Below the pieces are notes generated by a model, which did not search any database, was not told the origin of the DNA, and saw only the letters and a list, made by a program, of their open reading frames with translations. A stretch of 64,000 nucleotides of DNA from Planctomycetota bacterium (GTDB lineage Bacteria; Planctomycetota; MHYJ01; JACPRB01): NCBI GenBank assembly GCA_016209705.1, contig JACQVR010000030.1:1-64000 (forward strand), written 5' to 3'. Every line of letters starts with the position of its first letter. Within the stretch, counting starts at the first letter, position 1. The translations under genes and the position numbers were made by a program. This document shows, in pieces, positions 9,123 to 16,915 of the stretch.

Positions 9123-9614
9123 TTACCTCGCCGGCGCCGGAGGCGTCCCTCTCCGCAAGAGCACGGTCGCGAATTCCTCCCGATATCCCTCGGAACGATC
9201 CGCCCACCGCACGGTCACGCGCACCAGGAAGGCCGCGTTGGAGCCGTCCCGATCCAGAGGCGTGAACGCGACGTCGTAGGTGTACGCCCGGCCGAATTCC
9301 GCGTATACCTGATCCTTCAAATCCTTGGGGCGAGGTTCGTACAGCCGTTCCTGAATCCGTCCGATGATGTGGGGCGCAATGAGGCTGACCTGCGTCTGAT
9401 CCATCCCCCGCCGATGGCTGGCGGTTCCGACGGCGAAGAGCGGAAGGAGAGAGGCGAGGCCGATCACCAGGACCGCCAACGCGATCATGACCTCGATGAG
9501 CGTAAACCCTTGTCCGAAGCCGGATGTCCGATGTCCGAGGTCCGATGTCGGATGTTCGAGGTCCGAGGTCCGATGTCGGATGTCGGAGGCGGTTCTTCGC
9601 AACCCGGCGTTCAT
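9123..9614 (-). CDS. GspI/PilV-like minor pseudopilin
   Basis: 163 aa. A prepilin motif G-FTLIEVMIALAVLVIGLASLLPLF begins at about residue 36; Glu at mature position 5 is the usual methylation and assembly residue. The leader before the cleavage site is unusually long, about 35 residues, and is encoded by heptanucleotide repeats (TSDLEHPTSDLGHRTS). The mature part is short and all-beta-like. The start overlaps the end of the GspJ-like gene (ATGA). It would be a minor pseudopilin of the pseudopilus tip, processed by a prepilin peptidase not in this window. Confidence 0.85.
   Translation of the reverse strand: MNAGLRRTASDIRHRTSDLEHPTSDLGHRTSGFGQGFTLIEVMIALAVLVIGLASLLPLFAVGTASHRRGMDQTQVSLIAPHIIGRIQERLYEPRPKDLKDQVYAEFGRAYTYDVAFTPLDRDGSNAAFLVRVTVRWADRSEGYREEFATVLLRRGTPPAPAR
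9522..9591. repeat. Heptanucleotide repeat tract in the GspI-like leader
   Basis: Ten 7-bp units with consensus SGAKGTC (GGATGTC, CGATGTC, CGAGGTC and variants), without interruption. Three units equal seven codons, which gives the heptapeptide periodicity of the leader. Confidence 0.9.
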
Positions 9615-10759
9615 CGCACGGCCTCCCGGAACGCGGGGATCGGTACGTCGGTGATGAAGGTTTCGCCATGCCGCACCGCCGCTCCGGCTTCATGGCGGGC
9701 GGCTGTCGTTCCGCGAGCCCCCCGCCGCGACACGTCCAACTCGCCTCCGGACTTGCCGCGATACTCGATCCACTCGTCGTCCACCCGAACATGCTGGAGC
9801 GCCGTCGCGTCGGCGTCGGGAAGGTCGCGCGCGTCGTACAATCGAAGCCGCGTGTCCGAGGCCTCCACGGCCTCCGCCAGGCGCGCGGGCGGCGCGTCGG
9901 ACGCGCGCGACTCGACGACCAGCGTTACCTGGACGATCTCCGGATAGACGAAATCGGGATCGTCGTCCGCCAGAAGCCGCGAGAGCGGACGGTCGATTCG
10001 AACTCGCCTGGAATCCCAATGGAGGGCGGGACCGACGCCGAGGCACCCTGGCGCTTTCGTCGAGTCCGTTTGCCGGGTCACCGGGGGTGCCGTCCTTAAC
10101 GGAGCGGACACGTCCCACGTGGTGGTGTATTGAGTCCAGAATCGGAACCCGATCCAGAGCACGCCGTCGTCCAGCAACCGGAAGGAGTCGGTCCATAGAG
10201 CCGTTCGAGGATTCTCCAGCGCGGACTCGTCCAGCAACGACGGCGATTGGCGGTCGAACCGGCGCGTCACCCGATACAATCCCTCCGGCCGGCCCGGCGG
10301 ATGCAGCACGTACGCGACTTCCCACAGATCGGCGTACCCGGTCGGTCCGCCCTTTCCGAATCGCGCCGCCGCGTCGTTCGCCGAGCGCGACCGATCCAAT
10401 CGTCCCGTGCGCACGAACCGCAGCCGTTGCGTGCCGCCCGCGTCGGTATCGCAGGTGAAACGGGCGTGCATCAGGCGCCGCCCGCGGACGTCATACCACC
10501 GCGCGTCCGCATACGTGCCCCGCAGGTCGCGAACGATCTGGTCGATCACGCGCTGGGTGCGCTCGTACGTGTCGCGTCGGGTCTCGCCGGTTCGCCAGGT
10601 TCCCAAGGCGCTGGAAGACAAAGCGACCAGCATGCCCACCAGCATGACCAAAACCGCGAACGCCACCAGCAATTCGATCAGCGTCATGCCGCAAGCGGAG
10701 TCCGAAGTCCGAAGCCCGAAGTCCGCCGTTCGGGGACCGGCGTGGTTAGTGGTCTTCAT
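9611..10759 (-). CDS. GspJ/PilW-like minor pseudopilin
   Basis: 382 aa. Prepilin motif G-MTLIELLVAFAVLVMLVGMLVAL at about residue 25, followed by TWRTGETRRDTYERTQRVIDQIVRDLRG, a helix typical of GspJ/PulJ. The rest is a long beta-rich globular region. GspJ is usually near 200 aa, so this one is enlarged. The leader has DFGLRTSD, encoded by heptanucleotide repeats. The start lies 14 bp inside the end of the GspK-like gene. It probably builds the pseudopilus tip with the I- and K-like proteins. Confidence 0.85.
   Translation of the reverse strand: MKTTNHAGPRTADFGLRTSDSACGMTLIELLVAFAVLVMLVGMLVALSSSALGTWRTGETRRDTYERTQRVIDQIVRDLRGTYADARWYDVRGRRLMHARFTCDTDAGGTQRLRFVRTGRLDRSRSANDAAARFGKGGPTGYADLWEVAYVLHPPGRPEGLYRVTRRFDRQSPSLLDESALENPRTALWTDSFRLLDDGVLWIGFRFWTQYTTTWDVSAPLRTAPPVTRQTDSTKAPGCLGVGPALHWDSRRVRIDRPLSRLLADDDPDFVYPEIVQVTLVVESRASDAPPARLAEAVEASDTRLRLYDARDLPDADATALQHVRVDDEWIEYRGKSGGELDVSRRGARGTTAARHEAGAAVRHGETFITDVPIPAFREAVR
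10698..10739. repeat. Heptanucleotide repeat tract in the GspJ-like leader
   Basis: Units GAGTCCG, AAGTCCG, AAGCCCG, AAGTCCG, then weaker CCGTTCG and GGGACCG. Confidence 0.8.
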
Positions 10760-13700
10760 GGAACAGCACCCGCGTTTCCCGAGTGTAGTCGATCCGCACT
10801 TCCTTCAAGCGCGCCGTCCGCTTCCACGCGTGGGCAGGCCAGTAGGCGCCGGGCCGATAACCGACGAAGAAGCGCGCTTCGATCTGACCGGCGTCGAGGC
10901 GTGAGGACACGTAGTCCAGGACGTTGGAAGTTCCATCCGTGAAATGCCAGACGGCGGATTGATCTCCGACCTCCGGCTGCCAGAGATCGCCCAGTCCGTC
11001 CGCGCGAACGAATGCGTGAACGGTTACGAGGGGATCCCCTGTGGGGACGTCGTAATCGAATGAGAGGCGATGCCACGTCGCGCCGCGGAGCGTGTGCGCG
11101 ACCTGAAAATGAGGCATGCGATCGTCGAACTCGTGCAGCCGGAAGCCGTCCGCGTAGCGATAAGGAATCGCGTAGGCCATCGCATCCATGGCATGGCCCG
11201 CCGGCGGCGTCCCGAATCGGCCGCGAAACAAACCCCGACCCTCGAACGTGGGCAACGTATCCGCCTCCCAGCCGTCGGGTCCGCGCCCCAACCAATACCC
11301 GACGACTTCCTGGTCGATCAGGAGGTACCCCGAGGGGATGCCTTGGCCGACTGGTGGCTGACGAAGTCGCAGCACGCGATCTTCCGGCTGAGCGGCCTGA
11401 GCGAGCGCGGAGACGGGGAGAAACGAGAGATGAAAGACCTCGTCGCCGGAGTTGTGGACGAGGGGGCACGAGTTGAGCCACCCGCGAGCGCAGCCGGTGA
11501 GATGCTGCGTCGCGCGAAATCTCGCGAAGCCGATCACCTCCTCGCCGCACAGCACCGCTCCCGCGGGCCGGCGCGTATCCAAACCGAGCGAGGCCGTGCT
11601 GGAAACCTGCAGATGAGGCGCGGACGGATCCACGGGCGCGGCGACCTGGACGCCGCCTCCATCGCTCGCGATGTTCTTCAATTCATCGAGCGTGGCTTGG
11701 AAGGGGCCGATGGCGGTCCTGGGACCGGCAAGCTCCAGCCAGCGAACGCCGAGGGTTTCTCCGGACGGCCATTTCAAGACGCGCGCGTGAAGGTCGTCGC
11801 GTTTGAAATCCCGGCGGACCGGCTCCTGGAGCGCCACCACTTGCATCGTCGGGTCGCTGAACACGGTCCCTTGCGGGGTCGCAGAGCCTGTCCACGAGTT
11901 CGCGATCCGATGCTGTTCGCGATAGTTGTCGGCGTCGATCACGGTGACGACGTCGTGCCGCTGGCAATTGAAGCGGGTCAGCGCCGGATCGCTCTCGCGG
12001 ACGGCGAATGTCGGAACCACCGGCTCTCCCGTCACATGAGCGGATTGGGAGGTTCCGAAGGCGGAGCCCCGACCGAGAGGAACCGCCACCCCGCCCGTGA
12101 CGCACCCCACCCAATAGGTCCCTCCGGAATTCTGGGCCTTCTTGACTGGACCGAACCATTCGGGGCCGAACTGCACGATCGCCGGCTCCGGCATGGAGGC
12201 GTCCAGAACGTCCACCGCCACGGACCAGAGTTCGATCGGCACGCCGTTCGGATGATCGACCGCCTGCGTCCCCTCCGCGCCCCGCTGGCAGCCTTTGAAG
12301 GCCTTCGCATTGCGGTCGATCGCCCGATAGGAGATGGCTTCGTCCCGAATTCGGATGTAACCGCGGTCCGGCCATTGCGTCACATCCGGCGAATCGAAGC
12401 GAAGGGTCGCCGTTCCCGCCTTTAGGATCGGGTTTCCGTTGCCGTCATCATCGGTGCCGACCAGGGTCGCCTCGGTCGAGGCCCCGAAGGGCACAACGAG
12501 CTTTCCCTTCGTCGCGCGCAGGTCGCTGTACGAGAGGGCCAGCGTGCCGCTCGGATACGTGAATTGGACGTCCAGGGCGCGCAGCCGGCTGGCGTACCCG
12601 AACAACGTGACCTTGGCGTCCTGGGGGTGATCCTGAACCCGAGTGCCCCGCGCGCCGCGGAGTCCCTGGCCGACCTCCGGAAAGTACTCGACCACTTCGC
12701 CGCCGATCAACAGGGGCATATGCCACGGCTCCGGCGATGGCCAGTTCGAAGGCTTGGTCATCCAGCTCGAGTCGCGCAGGGAGACGGACGTGGTCGGCAC
12801 GGCGGGATCGGAAGGTGGGGGCATCGGCGCGGACAGCTCGGTGGAAGGGGACGTACTTTCGTCTTCATCCACCAGGCGCCACCGCGCCCCCGGGGGAACG
12901 AATCCGTCGGTGAGCAGCAGCATCTGGCCGTATCGTGTGCCTTGCCAGTAGAGGCCGATGTGATACCACGTGTCCGGCAGGAACGTGTTCGGCGCGCGGA
13001 TTTCGGCCCATCCGTTGTCCAGCACAATATTGGGAGAGCCCTGGCTGGCGTCCGAAATGCGGTACACGACGTCAGGATGCTCGATTTCCAGCGAGATCCG
13101 ATTCGAGGTTTCGGTCTCGCGCACGTCGAACAGCCGGCCGCGCTTCGGCGCCGCTCCGTCGAAGCGGATCCAGAACTCGATGCCGCCCGCCGCCACGCTG
13201 GGGCTGGCCGAAGCCGGCGTTCCCGGCCGCGGAGGCCGCCGCATGAAGACTTCATTCCAGTTCTGGAGATACGGGGCGTCCGCGAGTTTCAGTCCTTCGA
13301 GTTCCGGGGCGAAATGGTTGATCGTGAAAAGCAAAGAGCTCGCGCCCCGCCGGTCTTCGGCGGGCCGGAGCTGGACGTACGCTTCACGGTCCAACGGTTG
13401 CGGTTTGAGCGTCCGATCGGACGGCTCGCCGGATTGGACCAAGACGGGAAGAGAGGCCATGTCGTGGCCGTAGGGAAACCCGTCGAGCTTGTGCGGAAAT
13501 CCCAGGAACTGGAGCGTTTGAGCCGTGTCGGCCGGAGGCGACGGCAGGCCGGGCGGCAGGAGGCGGGGCGGCCCCATCATGCGGTCGAAATCGTATTGAC
13601 TCTCGAAATACCGCGTCATCGTCACGGGCGCTCCGAGATCGATCACTTCCCGGAACCCGACCACCGAGAGCGGCGTCCCGGCCGGGGTATTGATGGACGC

Positions 13701-14852
13701 GAACGCTTCGACGGTCGCCGTCTCTTCGGATGTGAAGCACAAGGGGAGCGTGCCGGTGCCGCCGAAGAGCGCGTTGGTGGGATCGATGGCGTGGACGATC
13801 GCGGCCCCCTTGCCCAGATCGTCCAATCCAAGATTTAGAATGGTTTGCGTGAACTCGAACCAGCTATCGATCGGCTGAGCCAGCAGAGTTTCGGCGATTT
13901 CCTGGGCGTCATGGCGCGTGAGGCGGTACCATCGCCCGGTCGGCCACGTCACGGTGATCCCTTCGAAGACGGCCGTGAGCGTCTCACGCCGGGCGGTATT
14001 GAGGTTGACGGGATGGCGCAGCTCGAGTTCGACGACGCCTCCCGCATAACCGGCGTCCACGGCGGCGACTGTTCGGATGACCTCCAATCCGTATTGCAGC
14101 GTGTATCCATGTTGGTCCACTTCGGTTTCGAGGACCGGGAGTCCCGGCTTGCTCACGCGCACGGTCGCGCCCTTGCCGTAATGGATGGCGTCGTCCAGGA
14201 GGAGGCCTTCGATGGAGCCGGCGGGCGTCGAAAAAGTATTCACGTCCCGGATTCTCCGGGCGCACCCCCACCGGGAGGGGCGGGACGAGTAGATGGTCAC
14301 GTAGTCCTTGACGTCGGCGATGCGCACGTCGACCAGGGACCGGAGCGTGTCCAGAACGCGGGAGGGAGCCGAAAGGGTGTTGATTTTCCCCTGCTCGTCC
14401 TGGGCGGAGGCGCCCCAGATCCGCCCTCGAGGATCGGCGATCCGAAGCGCTTTCAAGCGGGCGTCGCGCAGATCGATCTGGAATTCGTCGGGAGTGTCCT
14501 GATAGGGAGTGTTGTGAATTCCGGTCGGAGCGTGCCGCTCGAATCCTTCGGTTCCCCGCACGAGATGGGCGATGGCGAAGTTGCGGGCGCCTTCGGCGCC
14601 GTAATCGGCTTGGCGCTCGGAGCGCCCCACGGCGGCGGTCTTTTCCTGTTCCAGCATGGAGAGGACGAACGGAGTGGCGATAATCGCCAGCGCCATGAGG
14701 ACGGTCAGAACCAGCACCAGCGCGAGGCCGCGTTGAGACGCGAGTCGCGAGTCGTGAGTCGCGAGTCGCGAGTTAAGCGTCGTGAGTCGGGCGTTGCGTG
14801 TCCCGTGATGAGGTGATGAACCCGAGGGGAGCCTATCGCCGCGCGCGCTCAT
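10746..14852 (-). CDS. Giant GspK-like pseudopilin with LamG/ConA-like domain
   Basis: 1368 aa from ATG 14852, chosen for the GGGGAGGAG six bases upstream; the frame is open to 14918. The prepilin-type helix GLALVLVLTVLMALAIIATPFVLSM lies at about residues 45-70. As in GspK, there is no Glu at position 5. A GspK-like helical and tip region with VNLNTARRETL, a helix-hairpin-helix motif, spans about 100-400. A ConA/LamG-type fold (GGIEFWIRFDG...DTWYHIGLYWQGTRYGQMLLLTDG) is near 600-720. Further beta-rich repeats contain ...IRDEAISYRAID and ...GEEVIGFARF. GspK is normally about 320 aa. Surface adhesion or capture at the pseudopilus tip is an inference. Confidence 0.8.
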   Translation of the reverse strand: MSARGDRLPSGSSPHHGTRNARLTTLNSRLATHDSRLASQRGLALVLVLTVLMALAIIATPFVLSMLEQEKTAAVGRSERQADYGAEGARNFAIAHLVRGTEGFERHAPTGIHNTPYQDTPDEFQIDLRDARLKALRIADPRGRIWGASAQDEQGKINTLSAPSRVLDTLRSLVDVRIADVKDYVTIYSSRPSRWGCARRIRDVNTFSTPAGSIEGLLLDDAIHYGKGATVRVSKPGLPVLETEVDQHGYTLQYGLEVIRTVAAVDAGYAGGVVELELRHPVNLNTARRETLTAVFEGITVTWPTGRWYRLTRHDAQEIAETLLAQPIDSWFEFTQTILNLGLDDLGKGAAIVHAIDPTNALFGGTGTLPLCFTSEETATVEAFASINTPAGTPLSVVGFREVIDLGAPVTMTRYFESQYDFDRMMGPPRLLPPGLPSPPADTAQTLQFLGFPHKLDGFPYGHDMASLPVLVQSGEPSDRTLKPQPLDREAYVQLRPAEDRRGASSLLFTINHFAPELEGLKLADAPYLQNWNEVFMRRPPRPGTPASASPSVAAGGIEFWIRFDGAAPKRGRLFDVRETETSNRISLEIEHPDVVYRISDASQGSPNIVLDNGWAEIRAPNTFLPDTWYHIGLYWQGTRYGQMLLLTDGFVPPGARWRLVDEDESTSPSTELSAPMPPPSDPAVPTTSVSLRDSSWMTKPSNWPSPEPWHMPLLIGGEVVEYFPEVGQGLRGARGTRVQDHPQDAKVTLFGYASRLRALDVQFTYPSGTLALSYSDLRATKGKLVVPFGASTEATLVGTDDDGNGNPILKAGTATLRFDSPDVTQWPDRGYIRIRDEAISYRAIDRNAKAFKGCQRGAEGTQAVDHPNGVPIELWSVAVDVLDASMPEPAIVQFGPEWFGPVKKAQNSGGTYWVGCVTGGVAVPLGRGSAFGTSQSAHVTGEPVVPTFAVRESDPALTRFNCQRHDVVTVIDADNYREQHRIANSWTGSATPQGTVFSDPTMQVVALQEPVRRDFKRDDLHARVLKWPSGETLGVRWLELAGPRTAIGPFQATLDELKNIASDGGGVQVAAPVDPSAPHLQVSSTASLGLDTRRPAGAVLCGEEVIGFARFRATQHLTGCARGWLNSCPLVHNSGDEVFHLSFLPVSALAQAAQPEDRVLRLRQPPVGQGIPSGYLLIDQEVVGYWLGRGPDGWEADTLPTFEGRGLFRGRFGTPPAGHAMDAMAYAIPYRYADGFRLHEFDDRMPHFQVAHTLRGATWHRLSFDYDVPTGDPLVTVHAFVRADGLGDLWQPEVGDQSAVWHFTDGTSNVLDYVSSRLDAGQIEARFFVGYRPGAYWPAHAWKRTARLKEVRIDYTRETRVLFHEDH
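14737..14813. repeat. Heptanucleotide repeat tract in the GspK-like leader
   Basis: Eleven consecutive 7-mers, consensus GTCGCGA with variants GTCGTGA, GTTAAGC, GTCGGGC and GTCCCGT. It encodes the NSRLATHDSRLAS leader. Confidence 0.9.
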
Positions 14853-15118
14853 CGCTCCTCCCCAAAAACAAAACAGCGACATCCCGGTAGTTTTGTCGAG
14901 ATCCCGCTGCCGCTTCATGATAGGACGCCGCCGCGGAGGGCGTCAATGCTCATACGACGCGCCTCCCCCTCACGATGCCGAAACGCGAAGCCGAGAAGAT
15001 CTGCCGTGGGAGGTTCACGAACCGTGACAACGCCGGACGATTCGGACGCGATGCCGACGCCTTGGCGGCCATGCAGGCCGCAGCGGAGGAGGGAGGCGCG
15101 CGCCCTTCGGGCGCTTGC

Positions 15119-16198
15119 CTACGGTGCCGGGCTTTGCTTTTTGTGGACCAATCCTTCGGGCGTGATCGTCACGACCTCCTCCTCCGCGGGGGAGATGATC
15201 TTGAGCGTCACGGCCGACGGATGGCTGCGGGCGTCCAGGCGCCCCTGGGGGTCGAACGCGATGAGATATTGATCCCGCGCCGCCGTCCCGCAAGGCTCCA
15301 CCTCGATCCGGCATTCGCTGGGTAGGCGATAGGCGTCCCGCCGGAGAATGAGGCTGAGCCGCACCTCGTCGATCAGCCCCATGAAGCCGTCGTGCTTCGA
15401 ACCCAAGATGAGGGATCCTCCGCCGGAAATCGCCTTGGAAACGGCGGCCCGCCCGACTTCCGCCCCGTTCAGATAAAGGATGGCGTCCCTACCGTTGGTG
15501 CTGAGATGCACATAGGCCCACGCATCGCGAGGAACCAGATGCCGGCCGGAGTCCAGCGAACCCGCTCCCAGGCGGACATTCATGCGGCCGGATCCTTCCA
15601 TCGAGATCTCCACGTCCCGTCCCAGGCGGCACAAGACGGAGCGCCGGGGCGGACCGGTTTTCTGAAACCAGAATCCGATCGAGAATCCGCCGTCCTGAGG
15701 TATGTCCGGCATCGCTCCGCACTCGATGGTCTGGCTCGGCCGGACGAAGCGGTACGCCATTCCCACCCGACCCGGCACCCGGAGGGCTCCGTGGACCGAA
15801 GCCTTCATGCCGAACGCGCCGGAGTCGTCCTCGAAATGCCACATCTGAACTGTTTGCTGCGTCAGCGTGTAGACCTGCTGCTCCTTCATGTCGAGCAGGA
15901 CCCATGCCGGCGAACCCTCCGCGCGGACATGGTGCTGCACGGCGCGCAGCAACGTGACGATGTGCCCCGTGGCCGCCCTCACGCCCAGATCGCGATTGGC
16001 CTCGCGCAGGAGAAACACGCTCATGCTCAGGACGAGGGACAGGATGACGATGACGGCGAGCAATTCCAGTAGGGTGACGCCGATGAGTCCAGGGTCCTGA
16101 GTCCAGAGTCCAGAGTCAGGAGCGGAGACGCTACTTTTTGTCTTGGCCGCGGTTCGGACTGTGGACTGTGGACTGTGGACTATGGACTGGACTTTCAT
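15119..16198 (-). CDS. GspH/FimT-like pseudopilin fused to a LamG domain
   Basis: 359 aa from ATG 16198, which overlaps the GspG-like stop (ATGA). A prepilin helix G-VTLLELLAVIVILSLVLSMSVFLL begins near residue 39, after a leader encoded by heptanucleotide repeats. Residues about 100-300 form a LamG/ConA-like jelly roll: WHFEDDSGAFGMKA, GFSIGFWFQKTG, AWAYVHLSTNGRDAILYLNGAEVG and GLIDEVRLSLILR. That is the standard order of strands in LamG_3 domains. GspH normally has a small beta domain here, so this is a domain swap. A role in binding glycans or surfaces is inference. Confidence 0.8.
   Translation of the reverse strand: MKVQSIVHSPQSTVRTAAKTKSSVSAPDSGLWTQDPGLIGVTLLELLAVIVILSLVLSMSVFLLREANRDLGVRAATGHIVTLLRAVQHHVRAEGSPAWVLLDMKEQQVYTLTQQTVQMWHFEDDSGAFGMKASVHGALRVPGRVGMAYRFVRPSQTIECGAMPDIPQDGGFSIGFWFQKTGPPRRSVLCRLGRDVEISMEGSGRMNVRLGAGSLDSGRHLVPRDAWAYVHLSTNGRDAILYLNGAEVGRAAVSKAISGGGSLILGSKHDGFMGLIDEVRLSLILRRDAYRLPSECRIEVEPCGTAARDQYLIAFDPQGRLDARSHPSAVTLKIISPAEEEVVTITPEGLVHKKQSPAP
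16085..16190. repeat. Two inverted heptanucleotide blocks in the GspH-like leader
   Basis: Block 1 (16085-16126) has units GAGTCCA, GGGTCCT, GAGTCCA, GAGTCCA, GAGTCAG. Block 2 (16156-16190) has GGACTGT three times, then GGACTAT and GGACTGG. The blocks are roughly reverse complements (GAGTCCA against TGGACT), so they could form a hairpin. Confidence 0.85.
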
Positions 16199-16914
16199 CG
16201 AGGCAATCCGAGGTCGTCGTCCGTTCCCCACTTCCCATCCTTTCCGACGGACAGGATCTGGAACTTGTCCGGGTTAAAGTACGCCTGGGTGGCCGGGTCT
16301 TTGACCGCCTCGATCTGCTCCTGTTCGTTCTCGCCGGAGAACAGGTACGTGCGCATTGAAACCGGCGTCCGCACGTAATCCTTATGGTGCAGATAGACCA
16401 GCGGAAATCCGTACGAATCCGCGACTTCGCGAAGCTGGTTGTCTCCGAAAAACCAATCGGTGGCGTTGATCGAGATCACGTCCGCGTCCGTGTTGCTGAA
16501 CTCGACGTGATCCAGGAGCTGGCCCCCTTTTCGCCGGCTCGCCAGGCATGCCGTCAACGCCTCGATTCCATTGTTGACGGCGTTGGGAGGAGCGGTGCCG
16601 AGCTCCGCCAGCGTGGAGGGCGGGAAATCCCCCCATCGAAGGCGGTACACGTCGAGCTGCGCCGAGAGCTGGAGCACAAGGGCTTCCGTACGGTTCTTCG
16701 TGGCCGAGTTGATCGCCGCGTTGATCCCGAGCGTCGTCAGCGACGCGAGAATCCCCAGGATCACGAGAACCACCAGCAGTTCCACCAGAGTGAAGCCAGG
16801 CGCCAGGAACCAGGAGCCTGGAGGGATGGGGAATGCGCATCGCGCACTTTTCTTCTGGATCCTTCCTCTTCTTCTGGCTTCTGGCTTCTGGCTTCTGGCT
16901 TCTCTCTTATTCAT
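16195..16914 (-). CDS. GspG-like major pseudopilin
   Basis: 239 aa from ATG 16914, which sits 1 bp after the preceding stop with GGGGAG upstream. Prepilin motif G-FTLVELLVVLVILGILASLTTLGINAA at about 42, then the GspG-type helix RTEALVLQLSAQLDVYRLRWGDFPPSTLAEL. The C-terminus VGKDGKWGTDDDLGLPR matches the calcium-binding loop (DGxxGTxDD) of GspG proteins, which stabilises the pseudopilus. The leader is long and repeat-encoded (SQKPEA, then GSWFLAPG). Main subunit of the filament. Confidence 0.9.
   Translation of the reverse strand: MNKREARSQKPEARRRGRIQKKSARCAFPIPPGSWFLAPGFTLVELLVVLVILGILASLTTLGINAAINSATKNRTEALVLQLSAQLDVYRLRWGDFPPSTLAELGTAPPNAVNNGIEALTACLASRRKGGQLLDHVEFSNTDADVISINATDWFFGDNQLREVADSYGFPLVYLHHKDYVRTPVSMRTYLFSGENEQEQIEAVKDPATQAYFNPDKFQILSVGKDGKWGTDDDLGLPR
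16792..16905. repeat. Two inverted heptanucleotide blocks in the GspG-like leader
   Basis: Block 1 (16792-16826): GAAGCCA, GGCGCCA, GGAACCA, GGAGCCT. Block 2 (16871-16905): CTTCTGG repeated four times exactly, then CTTCTCT. The two are roughly reverse complements across 45 bp. Confidence 0.85.
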
Positions 16915-16915
16915 C

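Noticed and set aside
9522..9591. CRISPR array
   Set aside because: The repeat unit is 7 bp, continuous and without spacers; it lies inside a coding frame.
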